Shown here one piece after another: positions 45,501-53,979 of a DNA stretch of 64,000 nucleotides. Each line of letters opens with the position of its first letter. Position 1 is the stretch's first letter. Where the stretch lies: the NCBI RefSeq assembly GCF_030817175.1, contig NZ_JAUSYY010000001.1, positions 2,356,001-2,420,000 of the forward strand. The letters are read 5' to 3'. Position numbers and translations under genes: made by a program. The stretch comes from Agromyces ramosus. Its GTDB lineage: Bacteria > Actinomycetota > Actinomycetes > Actinomycetales > Microbacteriaceae. The notes below the pieces were generated by a model. The model saw only the letters and a program-made list of their open reading frames with translations, had not been told where the DNA came from and did not search any database.

Positions 45501-46601
45501 ATGACCACCGAAATCGCCCCCATCCATCGCACTCGCAGCGCGGCTGCGCGCGCCGCAGGGTCGGCTGCGCCGCCGAGCGAATTCACCGAGCTGGCTCGCC
45601 GCGTCAAGGAAGCCGGGCTCATGCGGCGCCGCTACGGCTACTACTGGACGAAGCTCATCGCGGTGCCGGTGGCGTTCGCCGCCGCCATCCTGCTCTTCAT
45701 CTGGATCGGCGACACGTGGTGGCAGATGTTCACCGCCGTCGGGTTCGCGGTGCTGTTCACGCAGACGGCGTTCCTCGGGCACGACGCCGCCCACCGCCAG
45801 ATCTTCCGCTCCGGCAAGTGGAACGACTGGACGAGTCTCGTCCTGGGCGGGTTCGTCGGCATGAGCTACGGGTGGTGGCAGCACAAGCACACCCGCCACC
45901 ACGCGAACCCGAACCAGATCGGGCTCGATCCCGACATCGACCTGCCCGTCGTCGCGTTCACGCCCGAGCAGGCCCGTCGGCCCCGAGGGCCGCTCATGCG
46001 GTGGATGATCTCCCACCAGGGCGCCTTCTTCTTCCCGATCCTGCTGCTCGAGGGTCTCTCGCTGCACGCTTCGAGCGTGCACCGGGTGTTCGCCCGGGAG
46101 CCCCTCCAGCACCGTCCGGCGGAGATCGCCGCGCTCGCCGTGCGCGTCATCGGCTTCGTCGCCCTCGTGTTCCTCGTGCTCCCGCCCGGCAAGGCGGCGG
46201 TGTTCCTCGTGATCCAGCTCGGCGTGTTCGGGTTCTACATGGGCATGTCGTTCGCCCCGAACCACAAGGGGATGCCGCTCGTGCCCAAGGGGATGAAGCT
46301 CGACTTCCTCCGCCGCCAGGTGACGATGAGCCGCAACATCCGCGGGAGCCGGGTGCTCGACGTCGCGATGGGCGGCCTCAACTACCAGATCGAGCACCAT
46401 CTCTTCCCGTCGATGCCGCGCCCGCACCTGCGCCGGGCGGCGGCCATCATCGAGCGGTACTGCCGCGACCATGACGTGCCGTACACCCAGACGACGCTCG
46501 GGCAGTCGTACGCGATCGTGTTCCACTACATCAACCGGGTCGGGCTCGGCGAGCGCGATCCGTTCGAGTGCCCGCTCGTGGCGCAGCGCGCGAGCATCTG
46601 A
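45501..46601 (+). CDS. Acyl-lipid/acyl-CoA fatty acid desaturase
   Basis: 366 residues from ATG 45501; upstream in-frame codons lack a ribosome site and read as Arg-rich filler. The three histidine boxes that bind the di-iron centre are present: HDAAH, HKHTRHH and QIEHHLF. About four membrane helices lie around them. It introduces a double bond into membrane fatty acids using a ferredoxin-type electron donor, none of which is encoded nearby. Such genes commonly respond to cold or membrane stress. Confidence 0.93.
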   Translation: MTTEIAPIHRTRSAAARAAGSAAPPSEFTELARRVKEAGLMRRRYGYYWTKLIAVPVAFAAAILLFIWIGDTWWQMFTAVGFAVLFTQTAFLGHDAAHRQIFRSGKWNDWTSLVLGGFVGMSYGWWQHKHTRHHANPNQIGLDPDIDLPVVAFTPEQARRPRGPLMRWMISHQGAFFFPILLLEGLSLHASSVHRVFAREPLQHRPAEIAALAVRVIGFVALVFLVLPPGKAAVFLVIQLGVFGFYMGMSFAPNHKGMPLVPKGMKLDFLRRQVTMSRNIRGSRVLDVAMGGLNYQIEHHLFPSMPRPHLRRAAAIIERYCRDHDVPYTQTTLGQSYAIVFHYINRVGLGERDPFECPLVAQRASI

Positions 46602-46747
46602 GCTGTCGCCGGAGCGTGGTTCGGGTCCGCTCCGGCCGACTTCGGCCCTGCGGCGTGACGCCGCGTGACGCCCGGTTGACGCGTGTGACACGGGGCCTCG
46701 CGGCATCCGCTCGCCCCCCATAGCGTCGTGAGCCGGGAGGTCGACTC

Positions 46748-48151
46748 ATGACACGACTCATCATCGGAGCGATGGTCCGCGCGATCGGCGCGTACCCGTC
46801 GGGCTGGCGGTACCCCGGCGCGCACCGGGACCCGCGCGCCGATGCCGCGGTGCTGCGACGCGCGGCGCAGGTCGCCGAATCGGCGCGGCTCGACTTCCTC
46901 TTCTTCGGCGACTGGCTCGCCACCGGCCACGACCTCGAGTTCCAGGACCCGTACCTCGTCGCCCGCGTCGACCCGCTGAGCGCGATCACCTACCTCGCCG
47001 GTGTCACCGAGCGCATCGGGCTGATCGCCACGGCCAACACGAGCTACGCCGACCCGTACACCCTCGCGAGGTCGACCGCGTCAGCCGACCTGCTCTCGGG
47101 CGGACGCGCCGGCCTCAACCTCGTGACCGGCTCCGAGCCGCGAGCCGCCGCGAACCACGGCCGCGACTTCCATGCGGCCAACGACGCGCGCTACGACCGC
47201 GCCGTCGAGTTCGAGCACGTGCTCCGCCGGCTCTGGGACTCGTTCGAAGACGACGCGATCGTGTCGGATGCCGCGGCCGGCGTGTTCCTCGATCCCAGTC
47301 GCCTGCACGCCACGGCGTTCGACGGCACGCACCTCAGCGTCGCGGGACCGCTCAACGTGGTGCGTCCCGTGCAGGGACACCTCCCCATCGTGCACGCGGG
47401 AACGTCGCCCCGCTCGAAGCTCTTCGCCGCCCAGAGCGCCGATCTCGCCCTCGTCGCGGTGTCGGGCCTCGAGCAGGCCGCCGCGATCCGCGCTGAGCTG
47501 CGAGCGCTCGCCTTCGAGTCGGGTCGCGACGACCGCACTCTGAAGGTCGTCGCGCCGGTGCTGCCGATCGTGGGGGAGACCCGCGAGCACGCGCAGTCGA
47601 TCGCCGACGAGCTCTCGGAGCTCGTGCAGATCGCCGAGGACTGGCCCGACGGCCCGCCCGAGGCGTTCCCCGCCGGCCGATCCCTCGCGCACGTGTCGGC
47701 GCTCGTCGGCCGCGACCTCGCCGGCCTCTCGCCCGACCGTGCCGTGACGCCGCAACTCGTCTCGGGGTTCAGCGCGAGCGGGCAGGAGCTCGTGGAGATC
47801 GTGGCGGAGCGCACGGGCCGGAGCCCGTGGGGCGAGCGACCGCCGACGCTGCGGCACCTCGTGGTCGCGGCATCCGTCAACGCCTCGATCATCGTCGGCA
47901 CCGCGGCCGAGATCGCCACCGAGTTCGAGGCGTGGGGCGACGCCGGCGCGGTCGACGGCTTCAACGTGCTCTCCGCCGTGCAGCCGGCGCAGTTCGAGGC
48001 GTTCGCGCGCGGCGTGGTGCCCGAACTGCAGCGCCGCGGGGCCTTCCCGACCGAGTACGAGGGCACGACGCTCCGCGAGCACCTCGGGCTCGAGCGCCCG
48101 GGGAACGTGCACGTCGACCGGCAGGACGCGAGCGTGGGCGGCTTCCGGTGA
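46748..48151 (+). CDS. LLM-class flavin-dependent monooxygenase (NtaA/SnaA/DszA group)
   Basis: 467 residues, the length of the NtaA-type subgroup of bacterial luciferase-like enzymes. Key parts: GWRYPGAHRDPRAD near the start, ESARLDFLFFGDWLA, TERIGLIATANTSYADPY, SGGRAGLNLVTG, and GPLNVVRPVQGHLPIVHAGTSPRSK, which binds the FMN phosphate. It oxidises an organic S- or N-compound with FMNH2 and O2; the flavin reductase is not adjacent. The next gene, a cysteine-desulfurase-like enzyme 139 bases downstream, suggests but does not prove a role in sulfur scavenging. Confidence 0.9.
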   Translation: MTRLIIGAMVRAIGAYPSGWRYPGAHRDPRADAAVLRRAAQVAESARLDFLFFGDWLATGHDLEFQDPYLVARVDPLSAITYLAGVTERIGLIATANTSYADPYTLARSTASADLLSGGRAGLNLVTGSEPRAAANHGRDFHAANDARYDRAVEFEHVLRRLWDSFEDDAIVSDAAAGVFLDPSRLHATAFDGTHLSVAGPLNVVRPVQGHLPIVHAGTSPRSKLFAAQSADLALVAVSGLEQAAAIRAELRALAFESGRDDRTLKVVAPVLPIVGETREHAQSIADELSELVQIAEDWPDGPPEAFPAGRSLAHVSALVGRDLAGLSPDRAVTPQLVSGFSASGQELVEIVAERTGRSPWGERPPTLRHLVVAASVNASIIVGTAAEIATEFEAWGDAGAVDGFNVLSAVQPAQFEAFARGVVPELQRRGAFPTEYEGTTLREHLGLERPGNVHVDRQDASVGGFR

Positions 48152-48290
48152 CGCTTCGGTGCTCGATCGAACCCTCCGATGTCGGTGTGTGTCGTTGTGT
48201 GTCGCATCGTGACCCCGTGCGGCACGCGGTGGTTGAGGCACGCGGCCGGCGGCCGTAGCGTCATCGCACACCGACCGAGGAGCAGCCCCA

Positions 48291-49634
48291 GTGACCGTCA
48301 TCGAGCAACGCGCGCCGCAGCTCCTCGCTGAGCCCCGGGACGTCACCGGCCCGCGGCCGCTCGCCGCGCTCGTCGACGCCGGACTCGAGGTGCCCGTGCT
48401 GGGCGGTGGGCGCGTTCGACACGTGAACCTCGACCTCGCGGCATCCGCCCCGGCCCTCGCCTCCGTGGCGGAACAGGTCGCCGCGCAGACGCCGTGGTAC
48501 TCGAGCGTGCACCGCGGCACCGGCTATCCCTCCGAACTCGCGACCGCGCTCGTCGACGACGCGCGCGCCGCCATCGGGCGCCACCTCGGTGCTCGCGACG
48601 ACGACGTCGTGGTCTTCACGCGCAACACGACCGACGCCCTCAACCTGCTCGCGGGCGCCGTGCCCGGCGAGGTCGTGGTGCTCGACATCGAGCATCACGC
48701 GAACCTCCTGCCCTGGCGCGATCGTCGCGTCGTCGTGGCACGGGACACGATCGAGGCGACCATCGCCGACCTCGAGGCCGAGCTCGCCCGCCGGCCGGCG
48801 GCGCTGCTCACGATCACGGGCGCGTCGAACGTCACCGGCGAGGTGCTGCCGATCGCCCGGCTCGCCGAGCTCGCGCACGCACACGGGGCGCGCATCGCGG
48901 TCGACGCCGCGCAGCTGCTGCCGCACCGGCGCGTCGACCTCGCGGCATCCGACCTCGACTACGTCGCGGCCTCGGGCCACAAGGCGTACGCGCCATACGG
49001 GACCGGCGTACTCGTCGGCCGCGCCGACTGGCTCGACCGGGCCACCCCTCACCTCGCCGGGGGCGGCGCCGTCGCCGAGGTCGGCGTCGACGCCGTGCGG
49101 TGGCTGGACTCGCCCGCACGACACGAGGCGGGCACGCCGAACGTGCTGGGCATCGCCGCGTTCGCCTCGGCGCTCGCCGAACTCGAGTGGCTCGGCGAAC
49201 CCGCCCGCCTCGCCCACGAACGCGCCCTCACCGAGCGCCTGCACCGCGGCCTCGCGACGATCGACGGCGTGCACGTCGTGCGCGGTTTTCGCGATGTCCA
49301 CGACACCGTGGGCATCGCGACGCTCGAACTCGAGCGCGGCTCGGTCGGGCTCGCCGCGGCCGCGCTGTCGGCCGAGCACGGCATCTCGGTGCGTGCGGGC
49401 CGGTTCTGCGCGCACCCGTTCTTCGATCGCGTCGCGCGCCGCTCGAACGGGCTCCGGGCGAGCCTCGGCGTCGGATCCCGGGCCGACGACGTCGACCGTT
49501 TCGTCGAGGCGCTCGCCAAGCTCGTCGCCGACGGGCCGCGTGCCCGCTACGAGAAGCGGGCGACGGGGTGGCATCCGGTCCCCGACGACCGTCCGAGGCC
49601 GGCGCACGGCTTCGATTTCGGCCACCCGCGCTGA
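48291..49634 (+). CDS. Class V aminotransferase, cysteine desulfurase-like
   Basis: 447 residues from GTG 48291 with GAGGAG upstream. PLP lysine is Lys231 (ASGHKAYAPYGTG). Cys373 in RAGRFCAHPFF stands where SufS/Csd-type desulfurases carry the persulfide cysteine. Other family marks are SSVHRGTGYPS, FTRNTTDALNLLAG and HHANLLPW. The extra ~25 residue C-terminus (ATGWHPVPDDRPRPAHGF) and the absence of suf genes suggest a stand-alone desulfurase or lyase rather than the housekeeping Fe-S enzyme. Confidence 0.87.
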   Translation: MTVIEQRAPQLLAEPRDVTGPRPLAALVDAGLEVPVLGGGRVRHVNLDLAASAPALASVAEQVAAQTPWYSSVHRGTGYPSELATALVDDARAAIGRHLGARDDDVVVFTRNTTDALNLLAGAVPGEVVVLDIEHHANLLPWRDRRVVVARDTIEATIADLEAELARRPAALLTITGASNVTGEVLPIARLAELAHAHGARIAVDAAQLLPHRRVDLAASDLDYVAASGHKAYAPYGTGVLVGRADWLDRATPHLAGGGAVAEVGVDAVRWLDSPARHEAGTPNVLGIAAFASALAELEWLGEPARLAHERALTERLHRGLATIDGVHVVRGFRDVHDTVGIATLELERGSVGLAAAALSAEHGISVRAGRFCAHPFFDRVARRSNGLRASLGVGSRADDVDRFVEALAKLVADGPRARYEKRATGWHPVPDDRPRPAHGFDFGHPR

Positions 49635-49683
49635 GCCTGCCGGCACTCGCCGCCCGCGTCTGCGCGCGCGCCGGTTCGCTAAC

Positions 49684-50766
49684 ATGGCGGGCATGCGCTC
49701 GCGATCCGTCCGACCCACGATCGTCGCGGTCGCGATGACGGCGGCACTGCTGAGCGGATGCGCCGTGAACGAGCAGGGCGACACCGAGAGCGCACTGTCG
49801 GGCACGCTCGATGCGGCCGGATCCTCGGCGCAGGGCGCGGCGCAAGACGCGTGGGTCGCCGGATTCCAGCGCGCGAACGGCAGCGTGACGATCAACTACG
49901 ACCCGGCCGGCTCCGGCGCCGGGCGCGAGCAGTTCATCGTCGGCGCGGTCGGGTACGCGGGCAGCGACTCCGCGCTCAGCCGTGAGGAGGTCGACGGCCC
50001 GCTCGCGCGCTGCACCGAGGAGTCGGGTGCGATCGACCTGCCGGTGTACCTCTCGCCGATCGTGCTGGCGTACAACATCGAGGGCGTCGACCGGCTGCAG
50101 CTCGACGCCGACACGATCGCCGGCATCTTCGCGGGCACGATCGAGCGCTGGAACGACCCGAGCATCACGAGCCTGAATCCGGGCGCGCCCCTGCCCGACG
50201 CCCGCATCGCGCCGGTCCACCGTTCCGACGACTCGGGCACCACCGAGAACTTCACCGACTACCTCGCCGAGGCGGCACCCGAGGCCTGGCCGTTCGAGCC
50301 CGACGACGCCTTCCCGGTCGAGGGTGAGGCCGCGCAGGGCAACTCCGGCATCGCCGCGGTCATCCGTGACGGCGTGAACGTCATCGGGTACCTCGACGCC
50401 TCGCGGGCCGACGGACTCGACGTGGCGAGCCTCGCCGTCGGCGACGCGTTCGTCGCGCCGAGCGCCGAGGCCGCCGCCGCGGTCGTCGACGTCTCGCCGA
50501 TGGAGCCGGGCCGCGCCGACGACGATCTCGTCATCGACATCGACCGGGCGACCACCGAGCCCGGCGTGTACCCGCTCGTGCTCGTCAGCTACGTCATCGC
50601 CTGCCGTCAATACGCCCAGGCGAACGAGGGGCAGCTCGTGGGTGCGTATCTCGAGTGGGTCGCGAGCGCCGTGGGGCAGGATGCCGCAGCCGACGACGCG
50701 GGCTCGGCGCCGATCTCGCCCGCACTGCGCGAGCGCGTCGAGGCGGCGATCGCCGGCATCAGCTGA
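49684..50766 (+). CDS. pstS: PstS-like phosphate-binding lipoprotein
   Basis: About 360 residues; ATG 49684 or ATG 49693 both fit. Lipobox LLSGC anchors it outside. Ligand-binding landmarks of PstS are present: GTLDAAGSSAQGAA, NYDPAGSGAGREQFIVG with YAGSD, and HRSDDSGTTENFTDYL. It captures phosphate for an ABC importer. No pstC, pstA, pstB or phoU gene is near, so it is an orphan copy or the transporter is encoded elsewhere. Confidence 0.9.
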   Translation: MAGMRSRSVRPTIVAVAMTAALLSGCAVNEQGDTESALSGTLDAAGSSAQGAAQDAWVAGFQRANGSVTINYDPAGSGAGREQFIVGAVGYAGSDSALSREEVDGPLARCTEESGAIDLPVYLSPIVLAYNIEGVDRLQLDADTIAGIFAGTIERWNDPSITSLNPGAPLPDARIAPVHRSDDSGTTENFTDYLAEAAPEAWPFEPDDAFPVEGEAAQGNSGIAAVIRDGVNVIGYLDASRADGLDVASLAVGDAFVAPSAEAAAAVVDVSPMEPGRADDDLVIDIDRATTEPGVYPLVLVSYVIACRQYAQANEGQLVGAYLEWVASAVGQDAAADDAGSAPISPALRERVEAAIAGIS

Positions 50767-50811
50767 GCCGCTCCCATTCCGCTGGCGCCTCGCATGCGCC
50801 ACACTGAGCGC

Positions 50812-51750
50812 ATGGGATCAGCGTTGACCACCATCGGATTGCCCGTCGCCCTCGGCATCATCATGTTCGGGCTCGGGCTCACCCTCACGCCGCGCGACTT
50901 CGCGCGCGTCGCGAAGTCGCCGAAGGCGGTGCTCGTCGCCCTCGCCTGCCAGCTCGTCGTGCTGCCGGCGCTCTGCTTCGGGCTGGTGCTGCTCTTCCAG
51001 CTGCCGCCGGTGCTCGCGGTCGGCATGATGCTGCTCGCTGCCTCGCCCGGCGGCACCACGGCGAACCTCTACAGCCACCTGTTCCGCGGCGACGTCGCCC
51101 TCAACATCTCGCTGACCGCCGTGAACTCCGTGCTCGCCGTGTTCACGCTGCCGCTCATCACGAACCTCGCGATCGCGTACTTCCTGCCCGAGGGCAACGA
51201 GCTGGGACTGCAGTTCGCGAAGACCGTCGAGGTCTTCGCGATCGTCCTCGGACCGGTCGTGCTGGGCATGCTCGTGCGGTGGTGGAGGCCCGGCTTCGCC
51301 GACCGCATGGACGGACCCGTGCGCGTCGCCTCGGTCGTCATCCTCGTCATCGTCATCGCGGGCGCCATCGTGTCGAACCTCGATCTGCTCCTCGAGAACG
51401 CGGGGCGGCTCGCCGGCATCACGGTGCTCTTCTGCGTGCTGAGCCTCACCATCGGCTACTTCGTGCCGAGGCTGTTCGCGGTCACGCGCGGCCAGTCGAT
51501 CGCAAGCTCGTTCGAGATCGGCATCCACAACGCCACGCTCGCGATCGTCATCGCCCAGACCGTCATCGGCAGCGTCGAGATGAGCCTGCCCGCGGCGGTC
51601 TACGGCGTGCTGATGTTCTTCGTGGCGCTCGCCTTCGGCTTCCTGATCCGAGGCCGAACGCGCGTCGGCGCTGCATCCGGAGCGGAGGATGCGACCGTGC
51701 ACGCGAGAATTCCGGATGCCGCAGGGCACGGAGATGGACGCCGAGGCTGA
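50812..51750 (+). CDS. Bile acid:sodium symporter (BASS) family transporter
   Basis: 312 residues from ATG 50812 with about 9-10 membrane helices. Family marks: IMFGLGLTLTPRDFARV, MMLLAASPGGTTANLYSHLFRGDVALNIS and FEIGIHNATLAIVIA, where the crossed helices bind sodium. It imports an organic anion with sodium; the actual substrate in actinobacteria is usually a keto acid or similar compound. The last ~25 residues are polar and overlap the next gene. Confidence 0.9.
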   Translation: MGSALTTIGLPVALGIIMFGLGLTLTPRDFARVAKSPKAVLVALACQLVVLPALCFGLVLLFQLPPVLAVGMMLLAASPGGTTANLYSHLFRGDVALNISLTAVNSVLAVFTLPLITNLAIAYFLPEGNELGLQFAKTVEVFAIVLGPVVLGMLVRWWRPGFADRMDGPVRVASVVILVIVIAGAIVSNLDLLLENAGRLAGITVLFCVLSLTIGYFVPRLFAVTRGQSIASSFEIGIHNATLAIVIAQTVIGSVEMSLPAAVYGVLMFFVALAFGFLIRGRTRVGAASGAEDATVHARIPDAAGHGDGRRG

Positions 51751-52540
51751 GGACCCGCTCGAACGCCGCCGCGACGAGCTGCGGCGGATCGTCTACGGCA
51801 CGCCGGGAGAACCGTCGCCCGGCGCGGTGGCCGAACTCGTTGCGATCGAGCGCCGGCTCGGCGGGCGCGCGGACGGCGGCACAGGTGCTCCGCCGCCGGG
51901 ATTGTCGGCTCCGCGATCCGGCTCTGAGACCCCGTCCGCGGAGTCGGTGCCCAACGCCGAGGTGCCGCGGCCCGATGAGCGACCGACGCGGCGGTGGAGG
52001 TTCGCGACGGCGGTGACCGTGCTCGCGTCGGCCGTCGGCGCCATCGCACTGCTGGGACCGGTACGCGAGCTCCTCCTGCCGCCGCGCGGACTCGAGGTGT
52101 TCGAACGAGCCCCATCGGTCGCGGAGCTCGACCGCGCCCGTGACGTGACCGAGGCCACGCACCTCGATCCGGCCGCCGCGTCGTCGCTGCGACCCCTCGG
52201 ATCCGCCGTGGGGTACGAGGTGTGGACGTATCGCGACGGCGAACGCGTGTGCCTCCTCACGCAGCGCGACTTCTGGTTCGCCTGGATCAGTTCCTGTGTG
52301 ACGCTCGAGGAGTTCCGCGAGCGCGGGCTCGTGCGGCGCATTCCGGCCGCTGAGATCAGCGACCTCACGCGGCCGAGCCCGGTGGCGCCCGATGACGTCG
52401 TGCTGCTGGAGTGGGGTCCGCGCTCGACCGGCGTGGAGTGGCGTGCGGTGCCGGCCGGCGAGCCGCCGGCAGGGTCCGCCCCGATGACGTACGAGGAGTG
52501 GGCGTCCACCCGCGTCGCCGCCCGCCTCGGTGGTTCATAG
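51734..52540 (+). CDS. Single-pass membrane hypothetical protein
   Basis: 268 residues from ATG 51734, preceded by AGGG at seven bases; it overlaps the 3' end of the transporter gene by 17 bases. An N-terminal helix (ERRRDELRRIVYG) and polar linker precede one membrane helix (about 103-122, FATAVTVLASAVGAIALLG). The outer domain of ~145 residues contains YEVWTYRDGERVCLLTQRDFWFAWISSCV, with two cysteines. No family recognised. It may be a surface sensor or anchor. Confidence 0.7.
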   Translation: MDAEAEDPLERRRDELRRIVYGTPGEPSPGAVAELVAIERRLGGRADGGTGAPPPGLSAPRSGSETPSAESVPNAEVPRPDERPTRRWRFATAVTVLASAVGAIALLGPVRELLLPPRGLEVFERAPSVAELDRARDVTEATHLDPAAASSLRPLGSAVGYEVWTYRDGERVCLLTQRDFWFAWISSCVTLEEFRERGLVRRIPAAEISDLTRPSPVAPDDVVLLEWGPRSTGVEWRAVPAGEPPAGSAPMTYEEWASTRVAARLGGS

Positions 52541-52569
52541 ACTGGAGGAGTCGGCACGGAAGGGGACGC

Positions 52570-53067
52570 ATGCAGGCGCTCGTCGAGAGCGACATCCGCA
52601 CGTCGCTCGGCAACGCGAGCGAAGCGGAGCTCGCCACGCTTTCGCTGCCGGTGCGCTTCTTCGTCGCCGAGTGGGCCCACCTCGACGCCTTCGCGTGGCG
52701 TGACCCCCGCATCCCCGCGCGCGGCTACCTCGTGACCGAACTCGACGGATCGGCCGCCGGCGTCGTGCTGCGAGCGACCGACCACGCCGGCTCCCAGCAT
52801 CGCGCGGCCATCTGCAACCTCTGCCACACCCAGCAGCCCGCCGACCAGGTCGTGCTGTTCTCGGCACGGCGTGCCGGGCCGGCCGGCGAGCGCGGCGACA
52901 GTGTCGGCACCTACATCTGCAGTGACCTGGCGTGCCAGGAGACGGTGCGGCTCGGGCGCCCGGCAGCGCCCTCCGAGGTGCAGCCGAGCGTCTCGGAGCT
53001 CGAGCGCATCGAAGGCCTCGCCCGGCGCACCCGTGCGTTCGTCGCCGACGTGCTCGGCGCGCGCTGA
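52570..53067 (+). CDS. FBP-domain (EF-G-binding type) zinc-finger protein
   Basis: 165 residues from ATG 52570 with a GGAAGGGGA ribosome site. The C-terminal treble-clef finger has the metal ligands CNLC and, 44 residues later, CSDLAC. N-terminal helices and the RRTRAFVADVLG end complete the family pattern. The fold matches the EF-G-binding protein family (FusB/FBP type), which frees EF-G from stalled ribosomes and in some members gives fusidic acid tolerance. That role here is inferred from the family. Confidence 0.85.
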   Translation: MQALVESDIRTSLGNASEAELATLSLPVRFFVAEWAHLDAFAWRDPRIPARGYLVTELDGSAAGVVLRATDHAGSQHRAAICNLCHTQQPADQVVLFSARRAGPAGERGDSVGTYICSDLACQETVRLGRPAAPSEVQPSVSELERIEGLARRTRAFVADVLGAR

Positions 53068-53123
53068 GCGCTCGCGCTGAGCGGAGTGCAGGGGGGCGTA
53101 CGGCGCGGCGCTGTGGTCAGGCG

Positions 53124-53894
53124 TCAAGCCGCGGCATCCGGAGCCACCGGCTCGAGCGTCGGACGCTTCGCCGTGCGGCGGTCGCCCGAGGAGCGGCCCG
53201 TGAGGCGTCGGCCGATCCATGGCAGGACGTGCTGGCGGTAGTAGGCGGCAGTGCGGCGGCTGCGGGGACCCGGCGGTGCGGTGGCCACCTCGGCGACGCC
53301 CCACTCCGCGGGCACCGGCAGCTCGAGCGCGGTGAGCACGTTGCTCGCGACCCGGGCGTGCCCCAGCGCGTTCAGGTGCAGCTTGTCGGCCGACCAGTAG
53401 CGGATGTCGCGCAGGCCCACGTCGGAGAAGTTGTCGACGAAGGTCACGCCGTCGAGCTCGGCGAGGTCGTTCAGCTGCGCCGTGAGCCGCGCCCCGCGCG
53501 CGTCGAACACCCGGCCGAGGGGCAGGTGCTCGGTCGGATTCGCCCCGCTCAGCATGAGCACGTGGATGCCGGCGTCGCGGATGCGGTGCACCGCCTGCCG
53601 GAACCGGCCGGCCACGAGCTCTTCGGGCATGCGCGGGCGGAGCATGTCGTTGCCGCCGCCGTTGAAGCTGATCACCTCTGGCTGCAGGGCGATGGCCGCC
53701 TCGAGCTGCTCGTCGACGATCGGCCCGAGCTTGCGGCCGCGGATCGCGAGGTTCGCGTAGCCGATGGGCTCGCGCGCCGCGGCAGCGAGGCCGAGTGCGA
53801 CGAAGTCCGCCCAGCCGCGCACGCTGCCGTCGGGCAGCTCGTCGCCGACTCCCTCGGTGAAGCTGTCGCCGATGGCCGCGTAGGAGTGGAACAT
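53124..53894 (-). CDS. SGNH/GDSL hydrolase
   Basis: 256 residues. Block I GDSFTEGVGD with the nucleophile Ser11, the oxyanion blocks AIRGRKL and GGGNDML, and block V DKLHLNALGH with the Asp/His pair are all present. No signal peptide, so it acts in the cytoplasm, probably as an esterase or acyl hydrolase. The basic C-terminal ~50 residues (YYRQHVLPWIGRRLTGRSS) are an extension common in actinobacterial members. Confidence 0.92.
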   Translation of the reverse strand: MFHSYAAIGDSFTEGVGDELPDGSVRGWADFVALGLAAAAREPIGYANLAIRGRKLGPIVDEQLEAAIALQPEVISFNGGGNDMLRPRMPEELVAGRFRQAVHRIRDAGIHVLMLSGANPTEHLPLGRVFDARGARLTAQLNDLAELDGVTFVDNFSDVGLRDIRYWSADKLHLNALGHARVASNVLTALELPVPAEWGVAEVATAPPGPRSRRTAAYYRQHVLPWIGRRLTGRSSGDRRTAKRPTLEPVAPDAAA

Positions 53895-53979
53895 CCCTCA
53901 ACGCTAGCGCGACGAGCGCACTTGTTCTCGGGACAGCCCGCTGCAAGAGTGAGCCGAGAACGTCGACATTGGGGGAAAC

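Noticed and set aside
48291..49634. Housekeeping SufS of the suf operon
   Set aside because: None of sufB, sufC, sufD or sufU is adjacent, and the sequence has a non-standard C-terminal extension, so no sufS symbol was given.
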